DNA of 64,000 nt from Nymphaea colorata (lineage: Eukaryota; Streptophyta; Magnoliopsida; Nymphaeales; Nymphaeaceae): NCBI RefSeq assembly GCF_008831285.2, contig NC_045139.1:3480704-3544703 (forward strand), written 5' to 3'. This document shows positions 12,302 to 25,500 of this stretch, piece by piece (position 1 is the stretch's first letter; each line of letters begins with the position of its first letter). The notes under the pieces are model-generated. The model searched no databases. It saw only the letters and a list, made by a program, of their open reading frames with translations, and had not been told where the DNA came from. The position numbers were made by a program, and so were the translations under genes.

Positions 12302-12727
12302 AATTGGATATATAGAAGCATGCCCTTCATTTCAAGGCTATTGGAAACTGAAGAAATATTAAAAGTATAAAAAAAATAAAATTACTAAGGATGATCAACA
12401 TTGTATTTGGAAAGCCTGGCCGGAGCTGAGAGACTTTGTTGCTTAGCCGACAGGGAAAATTGGATGCTAGCTAAGTACCCATTTTTGGGGCCAACTCATA
12501 GTCTATTTACTATGGATTTTAAATCCACAATGCTTAGATCTACTGCATATTTAAAATGGGTTCAAGAAAATTTAGATGTCAGAACAGGATCTCATATCCA
12601 AGGCTATCAAACACACCCATGAGTTTTCTTAGTTTGCATAAGTAAGCTAAAGCATATATAAGTTGCAATGCCTCTGCTTGGTAGAAAATAACTCAAAGTG
12701 GGTAAGAAATAAGATTAGTTTATATAG
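11642..12727. other. Intergenic region with long (TA)n
   Basis: No gene is recognised. Poly-purine and AT-rich DNA surround a (TA)n tract at 12218-12298. The sequence 'catatccaaggctatcaaacacaccc' near 12594-12620 resembles the ends of the copy A/B/C repeat family. Confidence 0.55.
12218..12298. repeat. Long (TA)n microsatellite
   Basis: About 40 uninterrupted TA units. Confidence 0.95.
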
Positions 12728-13203
12728 TAGTTGGCAAACTCACCAATCCAACTCCCAAGTTGTCAGAGTCGGCTCGGATCTCCATTTACTGGGTCACGAA
12801 TCAGGGCCTTCCGAGCGAGCTAGGATCATCACCTGTAGGGGCCTTGGCCGCCCCAGAAAAAAAAATTACAAATTTTGAAACAATAATTCGGCCTCCCTCA
12901 TGATAAATTTCTAGCTCCATCCCCGACTAACTGCATATTTTTTTTTATTGTGCATTGTTGGATACTTAAGTTTATTAATTTTTCAATTGTAAAATGTAAC
13001 AAATTTTACTAAATATATGCAAACACGTATGTTACATCTTATTCAGGTCTAGTTGATTTACTTATCTTCTTCATCTACTTGTAGAAAAAAATGCACTACA
13101 AAAACTTATGATCTCGATCAAGCAAAGTGTTGTTGAGCCAACTCTCTTACCGGGTGACCCAGTCGTTAACCGATCCGAGTCCGAGTCATGGGTTTACCAA
13201 CTA
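12728..13203. repeat. Inverted-repeat element, arms 12728-12797 and 13149-13203
   Basis: The left arm reads 'gttggcaaactcacc...agagtcggctcggatc...actgggtcac'. The reverse complement of the right arm reads 'gttggtaaacccatgactcggactcggatcggttaacgactgggtcac'. The arms match in order with substitutions and a few indels. The loop of about 350 bp contains a fragment ('aggggccttggccgcccc' to 'ctagctccatcccc') related to the dispersed GGGGCGGAG family, possibly a nested insertion. Confidence 0.65.
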
Positions 13204-13207
13204 TGAT

Positions 13208-13350
13208 TTATATTAATGTGAAATTTTGATTTTCCTTGTTGGTTTGATTTAAACAAGAAGTTTGTGTAAAATCACAAGTTATATTAATGTGAAAAAATTA
13301 TTTTCCTTGTTGATTTGATTTAAACGGCGCAGTTTATATAAACTCATAAT
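13208..13350 (+). repeat. ~71-bp diverged tandem duplication
   Basis: 'ttatattaatgtgaaatttt' at 13208 and 'ttatattaatgtgaaaaaat' at 13279 begin two copies that both continue with 'ttttccttgttg(g/a)tttgatttaaac'. It sits directly beside the inverted-repeat element. Confidence 0.85.
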
Positions 13351-13869
13351 GAATTAACGCGTCTTACTGCTCGCCCTTCACGTCTCTCTCGTAAACCGTC
13401 TGATTATTATTCTCGTAATTGGATTTTCCACCACCATTACGCCAATGAAGCTTACAGTTTAGACAATTAGGATCATCTAACATCTAATTTGCTGCAATCT
13501 ACCTCTTTTATTCCAATATATATGAAAAAAATATTTTCTTTTTGCTATTACAAATTACTTTTGGCATACGTACACAGATCAATCACCAGTAACGATGCAT
13601 TACATCTCCATTCAAGTATCTACGACTGAGATTCCACACCAACTTTAACATTTTTTAACAAATAAAGCTTAAGACCGTGATCTACATGTAACTGATAATC
13701 TACATTTCACTTTATCGTTTTATTTCCTTGTGAATAAATGTAGTTTTGATAGATAACCTTCACGATCCAAACTACCATAAAAATTTGTATTAAATTTTAC
13801 TGCTTACTACTTATTGGCTATAGATGCACACATAAGAATGGGGAATACCTACATATACTACATCATTAA
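13351..13869. other. Intergenic region, nothing recognised
   Basis: AT-rich DNA with no open frame of note and no repeat that I could match elsewhere in the window. Confidence 0.6.
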
Positions 13870-14020
13870 CTATAGAGGCAGGAGCGAAGCCAGGATTTTT
13901 TTGAGGAGCGGGCCAAACGGTCCACGGGTCGGGCCAAGAGGAGCAACCGGTCAGACCAAACTAAAAAAATTTGATTTTTTTAATATAATTTTTTTTTCTT
14001 GCGCTCAGCCGAGCCATGGC
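13870..14020 (+). mobile_element. Dispersed 'GGAGCGAAGCCAGGATTTTT' element, copy 2
   Basis: It begins 'caggagcgaagccaggattt', followed by 'gcgggccaaacggtc', an A/T-rich centre and 'gagccatggccccc', in the same block order as the copies at 10966 and 59888. The right end is uncertain. Confidence 0.55.
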
Positions 14021-14771
14021 CCCCTTGTGTAGAGGTAAGGGAGGGAGACACCCCCAAGAGGCGAAGCCCCTCTCCCTTTTCCCCTGCATACCTGGGTTCA
14101 AAGTAAATAGTGCTAAAGAAACTCAATATCTCTTCTCCTCAGCCGATGCAAGACTAGCGAAAATTTTGATACTTGTATTATTGTGCAAGTGGATATGTTA
14201 GTTTTTAGCAATCATTTTTTGGAATCCTAGAGAGGGGTTGGTGCACTGCAAGAGTTGGCAGGTGGCCAGTCTCTATTTCGAGTTCTCAGAATGTCAACTA
14301 TTTGTGCTGTAAAAGTAATGCATGCACCGACATATAAGTTGAAGCATTGGATAAGACTCCAAAAACAAACGTAGTAGTCTTTGAAGGTGAGGTGAAGAGT
14401 GAGAGATTTGGCTCTTTTGTTGGGTGGTAGGATGAATACTCCTCCTGCTCAACCAATAATTACTTGTTAAAAATGATATATAAACGATTTTAAGGTGCAT
14501 GTGAAAGCATACAAAATTTGAAGGAGAGAACATAACGTTGATTAAAACTTATTTAAATTTGGACCAAAGTTCCAAAACCATTTGTTTCATAATGAACAAG
14601 TTACTCGAAATTTTTATTTTTTTTATTATTTGCATTTTTTGAATTCCTCTTTTTCAGGATAAAAAAAATCCATCTTGGTTAATACTTGAAAAAAATGGCA
14701 AAAAAAACTAGGAATAATATTGGTGACGATAGTTTAATCTATGAAGTAGCTCTCTGCACAAAAATTTTGGG
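14021..14771. other. Intergenic region, nothing recognised
   Basis: Contains short open frames on both strands with no motif. No RNA gene or repeat could be supported. Confidence 0.55.
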
Positions 14772-15027
14772 AATATCCGATTAAGGAATTAGATCCGATC
14801 ATATTTAAGATTTAACTTTGAGCAAATATCCTATATCCAATGCCCTTAGATTTTGAAAATTGGCAGATTCTAGTCAAAATTAGGATTTAAATTTTAATAT
14901 TAAATTTAAATTCAGATATGACTCTTCTTTGCTGATATGAGAATCTAAATATGTAAATCTTCTAAAAAGTAGATTTTTTATTAAAAGTATATTTGATTTG
15001 AATCTAATCCATTGACATCTCTAGTTT
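14772..15027 (+). mobile_element. ATCCGAT...TTGACATC repeat, copy 1
   Basis: The segment runs from 'atatccgattaaggaattag' to 'atccattgacatct'. The middle block 'gcaaatatcctatatccaat' followed by 'gaaaattggcagattc' is matched at 43890-43935 ('acaaatatcctctatctaat', 'gaaaatggcaaaatcc'). It is a non-coding, AT-rich member of an interspersed family with at least three copies in the window. Confidence 0.5.
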
Positions 15028-16864
15028 AAAGTATAATAAAAAGTAAGATAAAAAATGAAATTTACCTTTATTTTTCTTTTAAATTATAATAAGCAATTTC
15101 CTCTGGAATGAAACTCGTTCTAATATCATTGTTTTGTTTTATGTTTTGATGCATTGTAGTGGTATCATTAACGCACATATTGACCATGTTTGCTGGTCAA
15201 ATATTTAATAAGAGCCACGCTCACATAATATGAAGAAAATACTTATTGCCAGAATATTGGATAACACCCTTGCTAACTTTTTTGAAATATTTCACTTGAA
15301 TTTTTTAAGTTCAAGTCATAGTTTCTTGGTTGATGGGGTGAAATTTGGTGTTCATAGATGACTTTGAAGGTGAAAGAGAAACTTGTTAGTTTAACTTTTT
15401 GTGCACAAATTATTGTGAGACGTTAAATGATAAATTACATTTGTTATATTGGTTTCTATTTTTATGTCAGTAAGAAATTTCAGTTGACATTGCAACATTT
15501 AGTTTAAACTCTGATTGGATGCCAAAAAAAACTTGTGAAAAAGAAAATAAAAAGTAAAAAAAAAAAAACATTTTTGGGCTCCGGAAACAATCCGGATGCA
15601 CAATTTTAAAAATATATATATAAAATATAAAAAAAAAGCCACTCAAAGCTAATATCTGGAACCTAACAAATAAAACGAAGTGGAATTTTTGCAAGCATTA
15701 AATAAGAAACGTTCTAAAATCTCTATTTTACAATGTTAGAGCTCAATATCACTTTAAATATCAATATAATGTTTGATATCATACTCTTGAGAGCCCAAGA
15801 AAATTATATGTGTACTGATGCTGTCATAAGCAAGGAACGTATAGAAAGAAGGCTCTGAAGTAAGGCTTGATGTTCGAGATTAATTCTCAGTTAAAAATTC
15901 AAAAACAATATTCTAATTTTAACAAAAGATTCAATTTTAAAGCCAAACTGATCAGCTAAATACAATGCAGCAGCCAATTAGAAAACCTTTACGAATAAAC
16001 AATTTGCATTTCTTGCCCACAAAAGAATGGGCTTCAAATAATGTTCATAACGTGCATATTCTTATTGACCAAAAATATTATATAATTTTTTGTAAGTAAA
16101 ATATACACCTTTGACACGGCCTAACCATTTAAGATACCAATTAAGACCCAATTTGCATATTGTATTAAGCAAAACCTCTGATCAATTTTTTATATAACGA
16201 TTGGTAAATTCACTAAGCTTCAAGTTTTTGTATTGTGAAAAGGAATATTAATACACAAATTGAAGCGCGGTTAAAAGCACAACTAAACTTAGAGAGATGA
16301 GAAATCAATTGGGAAACGAGTTTTCCCTGAAATTTGCCACAACTAAACAATTTTTCTCATGTGTTTTCCCTGAAATTTGTCCCAACGGAATAATTTTTCT
16401 CATCTTTTTTTTTTTTTCCAAAGACAACTTGAATTTGCATAGACTCTTACCGGGTTAGGTCAGCAGCGCCGTGCACACCAAACACATACGCAGTCTTGAA
16501 ATTTTTTTTCTTTAAAAAAAAAAATTAAAATTCAAACATCTTCAATTTGGCAATCATAAATAGGTCCCAATCTTGGCGATATTCATATGAGCAATTAATA
16601 AAAATAAAATCAATTCAATTCAACAAAATGAGGGACGACCCCATTGACAAACATAGCGAAACTGCAGCTTTCTTCAAAACCAAAAACCATGATCCGTCTT
16701 CCCTGCGTCCCCTGAGTCTTCCGGATCAGCACCATACTGTCATTGCTGCAGCAGCCGCAGAAGAGGGAGGAGGAGAAGGTGGTGGTGGGTGGTCATGACC
16801 AGCGGTCATGGTGGGTGTGCGAGGATGTCGGTGAATAGGATGAGAGGAAGCAGCAGATGATGTT
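15028..16864. other. Intergenic region and probable promoter of the following gene
   Basis: Mostly AT-rich with long A and T runs (15540-15640, 16400-16430, 16500-16530). Composition turns sharply GC-richer after about 16690, immediately before the start codon at 16865, so the promoter and 5' leader probably lie in 16440-16864. No clear TATA box was identified. The reverse-strand open frame at 16726-16959 is a shadow of this GC-rich leader. Confidence 0.5.
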
Positions 16865-18652
16865 ATGCAGGCTTGCAAGCTCAATCTTCCGGGAACCCAC
16901 CCTTCTCTGGTGGTTTCTTCCATTCTATTCGAACCCAGCTCTCGCTCTCTTGCTCTCATGCACTCAGACTCCTCAATTCTCCTCTACCCACCTTCCCCTT
17001 TCCCCTCTCCCTCCCCTTTCCCCTCCTTCCGTAACCCTATTTCCATTCCGCCACGCTGTTCCTCCGCTTCGTTCCTCCGGCTCGAGGACCGATCGGGCGG
17101 CGCCAGGGGAGATGATGGTGGCAGAGTGCTCTTCCTCGCTGTGATGCCGGAGAAGGTGGGCGGTCTGAGGACGATTATCAGAGCGTGGGTCCTCCGGAAG
17201 GCGGACGGAGTCTTCGTACGCGCGGGCCTCAGATTGAAGCGCAAGGATGGGGAGGGACCGGTTGCAAAGAACGGGGATCCTGGGGTGGCTCTCGATCTTG
17301 CTCATGGGTTTTCCGTGAGGATCGCGGGATCAGTCAATGTCTTCGCGTTGCACTCGTTGTCCGACAAGAAGATCTGGGTGATGGGCGCGAGGGTAGGGGA
17401 TGTGGGGGCTAAGGATGGTGATGGAGAAGCGGCTTTCGTTGTAGATTTGGTGAAGTGTGCGGTTATTGACTGCGTTTTGCCGATTTATACAATGCGGGTT
17501 TTCATGGGGCATCTGATTTTGGGAGAGGACAATGGGGTTAGGGTTTTCCCGTTGAAAGGTCTTGTGAAAGGTAAGAGAAAAGAAGTGAAAAATGAATGTT
17601 GTACCAATTTGAGGTCTGATAGTTGTCAAGGGAATTGCGAAAAAATCGATGAGGCAGTTGTGGAGGTTGAAGGTGGTGATGATTCTATTCAGGTGGATCT
17701 CGGGAATAACATTAAAAAGGGCAGTTTTTCGAAGAGCGACCATGGAATTGGTATTGAAGTTCATGGGAATGGTGGCATACACGAAAACGGCTCCAATCGT
17801 AAGGGAGAACAGTGCAAACTCCATTCTGAGACAAACGATTTCTCCAACTTTGAAAATGGTGGTTTGTGCTTTGGAAAGTTTTCCCGAAATGGAATAATAA
17901 GGCAGATGGACACAAGCAGCGTCAAATTGTCTTTTGGCTCTTTGGTTTTGCATGAAAATGGCAGTCAACTGAAGTCAAATGAGCTTGTTCACCGTGGTCA
18001 TTCGAATTCAGTGGATGAAAATGAGATTGAAAAACCGTCTAGTAAACGTACGATAGCTGATACTAAGGATATGAGTGGACAGCTTCCGCGACGCACATCG
18101 CAGGCATTAGGAATGCCTTCAGTTGATGTAAGGGAGATGATACATGTGAAGTCTGAGGCAAATAATAACATGGGTAAGTTGGAATTGTTCCAAGTGGTTT
18201 ACGCTCTAAACGGCAAATCAGACGCCTCTTATTCTGATATTCAATTATTTGAACTATTGCATTTGCTGTAGTTGCATTATTGTTTTGTTTGCCTTTCTAA
18301 TTCTTTGCCTCTTATTTGATGGTCCTACTTGTTGGAATAAAGAATTTCTGTGGCTGAAGCCAGCGTCTTAATGTTTTGTTATTTTGGTTAGGTAAACCTG
18401 GCTTCTTCTTTTTTTTTCGTAAAAATTGATCATTCCGAACTCTTACGACAAACAAAAATAGCTTATGGAAATGTATTTGGTTACTTGCTCCTCTTGGGAC
18501 ATATATGTATGTTGGTTGATGATAAGAAAGTGACAATGGAGCAGGCACTTGAGACTAAATGCTGCATAGATGATAGAGGAACTGGATTTCAATCCTTAGC
18601 GAGCATGTATCGAAGCTAACAAAAAATAAGAGTATCAGGATGCCTACGTCAA

Positions 18653-18719
<67 letters not shown>

Positions 18720-21700
18720 GTCACTGACATTAAATCGTTAACAAAAGTTTTTTGACAGCGAATTTAGTTTAAATACTTTCTACATTGTCAAAGCATCGCG
18801 CTGGAATCGATTTAACTAAAAAACAATGGAAAGTGCATGCTTCGAGATGAGGAAAATCATGGGAAGCAAACAGATTATCACATGCTGGCATCCGACTGCT
18901 CACTATGAGTCTACAAGACTCTTTGACTTGATAAACTTCTTTCTCACATTGAAGACCTTGGATTATGATTCCTGTGGCATAATCACTGATTGCCTTATAC
19001 AGACCTGAATTTCAATGCCTAAGCTGAAAGAACGCCATTGTTGTCAACTGGTATTACAGCCTACAGTGTGGTTGTTGCCTTATGGAAACCAGGATTATCA
19101 ATGACTAAGCTGAAACAAACCACTAATATCAACTGGTGGTAGAACCTCTCCTATTCTCATGCAAATTCAGATGAGTATTTGATTAAAGTTGATCAATGAC
19201 TAACTGAAAATGACCAGCAATGTCAACTTCTGGTAGAGCCTATCATATGTTCTGGCAAATGCAGGCAAATATTTGATTAAAATTGAACTAATTTTTTCTG
19301 GTAGCTTTGCAACACGTGTTGAACTGGAACTCTAATATGGCCAGCCTTTTATAATCTGTCTTTCCCATTTCTGCAGTAAGTGCTCTTTTGCAAAACTCAT
19401 TCAGGTGATGGATCTAAAAGTGTTTGCTTCACAATTCTTTTTGTTTATAGTTGTAAGCCACTGGATATAAGGAAAAAATTTGGAATTTTGTGCTGCATTC
19501 TTGATAAGACAAGAGGGCAGATGGTTCACTATAGTGTATCTCTATGGTTTCGATGGGAGTTTCTTTTGGCATTGCCACTAGTTGGCTTCTCTTGTGAGAA
19601 AGCTTGGGGACTTCTGGAAGCTTTATCTGTTATTGTGATTGTTAGATGCAAGGGGTGTAGTCAGCTATTGGATTATTCAAGTAGGAAGGTGACTATAGGA
19701 GCATCAATATTCTGCTACCAGCTGCAACTTCAAAGTTCAAAACAGTATTATCTGAACCGAGCTTTGTTGATGCAAGTGTTCAGGTGGTCTTTCTGTGTTG
19801 ATGCAATAGTGTTATCCTAGGCACTCTTCATTGATGGATCTCTCTACTAGTTGACAAGGCTATATCCAAGTCAGGCAGCTCTGTTCAACAAAAAATAGTC
19901 TACGTATTTGATTTGATGCCTGCATATCAACCAACAATCTGATAAGTTAGTCACTGAGACGAATAACATGGCTTCATGTTTATAGATAGGATCCACACTT
20001 TGGTTGACATCATTTCAGTTGAACATTTCAGCCAACAAAAGAGCATGACCTTGCAGAAATCATGCTTGCTAGTTTTATCCTTATCTACCACCCTAACTGT
20101 TGGCATATCTAGGGAGCAAACTATAAATCATGAGCAATGACATGGATGTGAAATGCAAATAGGGGCTCTAAATGCAGAGTCTGCTACAGTAAAGATGTCG
20201 GCTTCTATGAAGTCATTGGTTGATGAGAAATTCAATAACCGGAAAAAACCATGTAAACATGGTATGCTATTTTGCTAAATGGTTCATTAAAAGGAACTTT
20301 TTCTACTATATGATGAGATTCTACTATATGTTTTATTTATGTAAATACAGTAATGTGACTTCTTGCTGAGATATTGTCGAGGAAGAATTTACAAGTGTCA
20401 TCAGATGCCTATCTGCCACCTTTCTTTAAACAGCATAACGTTTCGTGTTAAACCAGAAGTAATACTTTTGCTTAAAATTAAGACATCAAGGTTGATGGGA
20501 GCTTCATTTGAGACTGATGAAAGATGAACATGCAGATTGAGCGTATGCTGCTAAAGAAATTCTTGGATTGAAGTTTGAATTGCCTTTCACTAGCAGGAGG
20601 AGCATCTCCATGCTTGTTGTAGATGGAAGACATTTCTGTTAATAATGGTGTGAAATTGATTTAGTGTGGAAGATAGCAATGTCCATTATTGGCCGTTCTG
20701 CCTCCTAAACTTGGTAACACCTGAAATAAGGGATAGGTTAGATGTGAAGCTGGAAGATCTTTGTGCTAGTTAAGAATTGTGAAGTTTCTTTCAATGAGTA
20801 GGTTGTCGAGAAGAATCTCATGATTGAACAACATGTGCAGGGAGACCTCTTTTCTGGAGCTGGGCAATAGGCACCTGTGCGTGTTAATAGTCAATTTCCT
20901 AAATCAAGGGCTTGAGCAACCTGTTTACTTTGTGACGCATTATGAAGTAAAGCTTGGGATGCAGACCTGCTTTTGCAGTTATTTTGCATCATAATTTTAC
21001 AATCAAAATGTGAACATGACGGTTCATGCAGTTGAGCATCTAGTTGGAATGTCTGTCTGAATAACATTTATATATCTATTTTCAAACTTTTGTTTCATCT
21101 TTATTTCCTTATTTTGGATATCACATGTTTTCCTTTATATTTTTCAAAACATGAGGTTTGTAAAATGTTAAAGATGAAATAGTTATCTCACATGATCAAG
21201 TTGTGCTAGATAGATACTTCAGCAGATTCTGGAAAAAATGAAAAGGAACCATATGTGTGCTTCATGATTTTATCTCGAATTAGATCCTGTTGATCCATGA
21301 TCTTATACTTTGTATTATGGAGACTTTACCATTTAATCTAAAAATCTTCTTATTGATCATTTTTTGTCTGCAGTTCAATTTCGGACAATCAAGTTGAGAC
21401 AGGACTCATGTGGATTTGGCGCATTTTTTGCAGCCTTCAAAAATTCCAACTGTAAAGCAGTTGCAATCCATTCCTTGTCCCAGAGAATATTTTTAGTTTT
21501 GGATTCAGCTGGCATTATCCACTTGTTGTGTCTTTCCCGTACCACTCAAGGCTCATCATCTGGACGAGCATCCGTTGCTTTGAGAAACATGTGCACAACT
21601 CCTTTAAGTTGTCCTGTAAAAGTTCAGATGCTAGGAGTCATTCATGATGCACCAAGTAGATAGCTTTCTTTTACTTGTCTATTTATTTATTTCTCTTTTA

Positions 21701-22555
21701 TTACAAGTTCCACAGATCCATCTTGACATTATCATAACTTGCAGAGACATCAACAATTTGGGTAGCAGACGGATTTCATTCAGTGTATCTGATGAACTTA
21801 CCTGATATAAGTGTTCCTGCTGATAAGATTGAGAATGCACAATGGAGTGACAAATCATTGCATTTGTCAGGTTTGGACATTTCAGAACCTGGATCTTAAA
21901 TTCATGCAAGTGTAGACTTAGATGTCATGATTAAACAGAATCTACTGTTTCTGATCAGTAATAGACATACCTGGTTAAACTGTTCATATTATTGGCATAT
22001 TAAAAGCATTTTACTAGCTTGCATAGAACTTCAGTCACATGCATACATAGGAGCAGGTATTACAAATTTAGATTACTCTATGTACATTGTTTATTTACTT
22101 GAACTGGATCTATGAATTCGATATAAACAGCTTCATTCTTTCTTATTATTGGACAATGGTTTGAATGAAAACACTGGCAAGATTTATGTAAAGCCAGAAA
22201 TATGTTCAAGCAGTTCTGTTAGAATATGGATCAATCAGACAAATTGTTTTGTTATTTGAGGTTCTAATATATAATTTTCTGCTTTCTTATTTGTTATAAA
22301 TGTTTGTCTTTATGCCAGCATGTCAAGCAATCTTCTCAAGTGAAAAGATCCAGGAAATTGTCCCCTTTGCTGGAAATTCATTATTTGTTCTTGGACAAGG
22401 TTTGTACTGAACTTATGGTGGAGAGCAGTTACCTCTGAGGAAGAATTTTATTTTTTCGTTTTATGACATATTGGTTACCTATTATCTTATGTTATTTGGT
22501 TGGTTGTTTTAAATCTGCAGAGCATATTTTTGCTTATTCTGTTCCTTGGAGCTGA
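16865..22555 (+). CDS. Conserved-looking plant protein of unknown function, possible beta-propeller (638 aa, six exons)
   Basis: Exons are 16865-18173, 20178-20261, 21374-21655, 21745-21870, 22319-22399 and 22521-22555. Each joins with a GT donor, an AG acceptor and agreeing phase, and the stop is TGA at 22553. The chosen ATG opens with MQACKLNLPGTHPSLVVSSI and a repeat-like 'SRSLALMHSDSSILLYPP' strand pattern. The N-terminal 230 residues and the exons after 20178 (such as AIHSLSQRIFLVLDSAGIIH and TIWVADGFHSVYLMNL) read like short beta-strand blades of a WD40-like propeller. Between them (about 230-430) is a polar, acidic, low-complexity linker. No catalytic motif is seen. I believe it belongs to an uncharacterised plant family, but I cannot name it. 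Exon 1 is GC-rich in its first 700 bases. Intron 1 is about 2 kb and holds a (CT)n(TA)n microsatellite. Confidence 0.8.
18652..18714. repeat. Compound (CT)n-(TA)n microsatellite in intron 1
   Basis: About 12 CT units pass directly into about 19 TA units, as at 1237, 42930, 43159 and 51000. Confidence 0.95.
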
Positions 22556-25500
22556 TGCACTTTAATTTGCCTGTGGTGGTAAGGTAAATTACGCTTCTGT
22601 AAGCTGGAAATGTTAATTCTGGTATCATTAATACGGCCTTGATTTCCTAGCTAATAGATGAAATTCTTTTACCACTACGCACAACTATTTGGTTCAAAAA
22701 TTTCTATTGGCAAGAAACAGTGTCATAATTAACATTTCTGTGATGAAAAATCTATAATTTCTCTTTCATTGTAAGGCACATTTCAGGAAATCTCTTGACA
22801 CCTTTTTCCTTTATGGAATCACTGACCTGTTGCTTAGGTATATAATCAAATATCTATTATGGTTGCTGTATTTGATGCATATTCTCAAAGTTGCCATAAA
22901 TGCTGTTTGAATGTTTTGTCTGCTACATGGTTCATTACTTGAGGAGTAGTAGTATTTGGTCGGTCCTGCAGTTAGCAGGAATGGCAAAAAAAGACAAATA
23001 AAATAAAAAGTCTTTTGTTATGCATTCGATTCATATGATTTTTTCTGCATTGGTTTGTCAAGGGATTGGTTCAGGGAACAAGTCCTGATCTGAACCTAAA
23101 GTCAATGGAAAAACTTACCTTGGTTGACATGATTTTTAAATATTTGACATGAAAGGTTGAATAGATCTTCTGGTAAAAATGATTACATGTCAATATCATG
23201 TAACTCATGTTAGAACTAGAAGTAATATTACTGTTGTTTGTTGTTCATCTGGGTTAAACGTTGTGTCTTTCAGTTATTGTGGTGAAATTTGTTACAATTG
23301 TTTAACGTGGTCACTTCTAAAATTGGTAAGGTGTTGATGTGTAGTCTGACTCAATCTAGCTTTGGGTGACAGTATACTATATCTTAAATGTGGACGAAGT
23401 ATTTATAATTCCACTCTTCTACTTGGTGATAATCATTAGGGCATTCTTGTTGCTTGTATTAAATTCCCAAGTCTTTTATCTAGTGCTTGTTCTTAAGAGA
23501 TCGAGTGATCAGTTCCCCAAGGGGATGAAGGATACTACTATAGAAGTTATGGATGCTGTAAAATGATTGATAGCTTAATACTTTTGCTGATTGATTTTTT
23601 TTTTTTTTGGAGCCATATTTTCATCATAGTGCAAAAACAACTCTGGTTCCCATGTTGATTTGCAGCAAAGTTTCAAGTGGAGCATTACATGAGACTATTT
23701 CAATTCCTAGCCAGTAGCCACTGTGTTGGCTTCAGTTCAAGATTAGGCGTGGCAGGGTGAGTGTTCCTTCTTTTGCTTTCCCTATGTTGCCATATATTGA
23801 CAGATTATTGTGTATTGAATTATTTCAGTTTGTTGCTGCAGCTGAGTTTAGTATTATTTGGTCAAGCATCGTATCTCTACAACTGCTATTTGAAGTCTGT
23901 ATGCTGCAAAATTGCAGCTTTAGACTTCAAGATTGTCATGGAACGTAGAAAAGGTAAATACTTAATTTTCTTTTTCTTTTTCTTTTTTATAAACAGACTT
24001 ATTATTAATCTATTGGTCAGATCCTAATTATCCTATATTCATGTGACTACTGGTAATTGATGTTGCTAGATATTTGCGTACACAGTCTATAGCAACCTTG
24101 GGTCTTGGCATAGCAATTCTTGACATCCAGATTCTATGAAAGGGAAAATGCTTGTGGACTTCACCATCGGATGATGCATTATGAGAAAATTGCATTTGTG
24201 GATTGGCTCGTGCTCCACACGGAAGTAGGATTTGGACTAGGGAGACCAATTCCATTGGTTGGTGCATAGAGGCAATCTGAAAATCTAGTTCCTGTGAGGG
24301 AGATCCGTATACTTTGTAGGCCTCTTCATACCTCCACAGATCTGATTTGTTTAGACAGAAGGAGTGCAAAGAGAATGAATAAAGACTGACCAAGTATTCC
24401 ACATTTGCAAACAGTAACTGTTGTGTATTTGTGCATTTTCATATCTCATTATCATAAAAATTTGTCTGTAACGCAGTAATATTTTTTTGTATCAATATAC
24501 CCTTTAGTGTTTCAGTTATTAACCTTGTGATTTGACGAAGTTGTGAAAGCCCATAAAAGCATCTTTAATTGAATAATGAATTGGTAGATCTCGTTAGCAG
24601 CTTGATTTACCTTATTATTTCAATGATTTGCTGATATTTGTTGTTAAAGCAGGATGGTGAGTGTCAAGAATTGCAACTTCTGTAGTTTCCAATTATTTTT
24701 CTGGTCATGCTTCTGAGAACAGTTCAATGATCCAAGTTAGTCTAGGTGCTCTTTTTCTATTTTAACTACATCTCTGCTCATAATGCCTCCTTATGTGCTG
24801 TGTTGCTAGATGATCTGCTATCTGGATATTTAGAGCTTGTGCTTGAACCACACCTAAGGACAACACAGCACAACCTTTTCGACTGGGTCTTCAAGCTTGA
24901 AGGCCCGATGCAGTGTATGGGATGACGGAACCCCTTCATTGGTTAGACATGCCAGGACCATTAAGTGCAATGCCCTAACATCTGGAAGCAGCAAACTGTA
25001 AGGAGTGGAGATACTGATCAACTGCCCGTCATTAAGAAGGTCAAATTTGGATGTCTTCATATCCAGCAGCTGTGGAGATCCACATGGTTGTGGATGGATA
25101 ATCCGAAATGAATGTGGATTGCACAGGATCCTTCAGAACAACTTTGTTTCGAAATTGAATAATACTGCTGTTTGGAATTTGAATATCTTACAAACAGGTC
25201 TCCTGTTTTTAGAGGGATATATATTAGGCTAGGATGTATGGAAGAAGAATTTGTGTCAACCAGTAGTCTTGCCTTCATCTTGTAAGTAGACACGGTCTTT
25301 TAAGTAAGCAGAATTTCTTTGTTGGCTCTACTAAACTAGTTTTATGCTTATTATGTTGTCATGCAACTGATTTGTTTTACGACTTATTTTTGTCCACATG
25401 GTTGTCTTTTACTAGAACCTTTTTGCTAAGCAAGTTTTAAAGATGGCAAAGCTCTCTTTATGATGAGTGTGGGTCTTGACCACAAGGTATTGTGGAAATA

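Noticed and set aside
17330-17968. 212-codon minus-strand ORF
   Set aside because: Lies antisense across exon 1 of the 638-residue gene, which has better coding evidence.
19380-19820. 146-codon ORF inside intron 1 of the 638-residue gene
   Set aside because: A model splicing exon 1 to 19377-19404 was tried. It leads to no consistent continuation, whereas 20178-20261 joins in phase on both sides.
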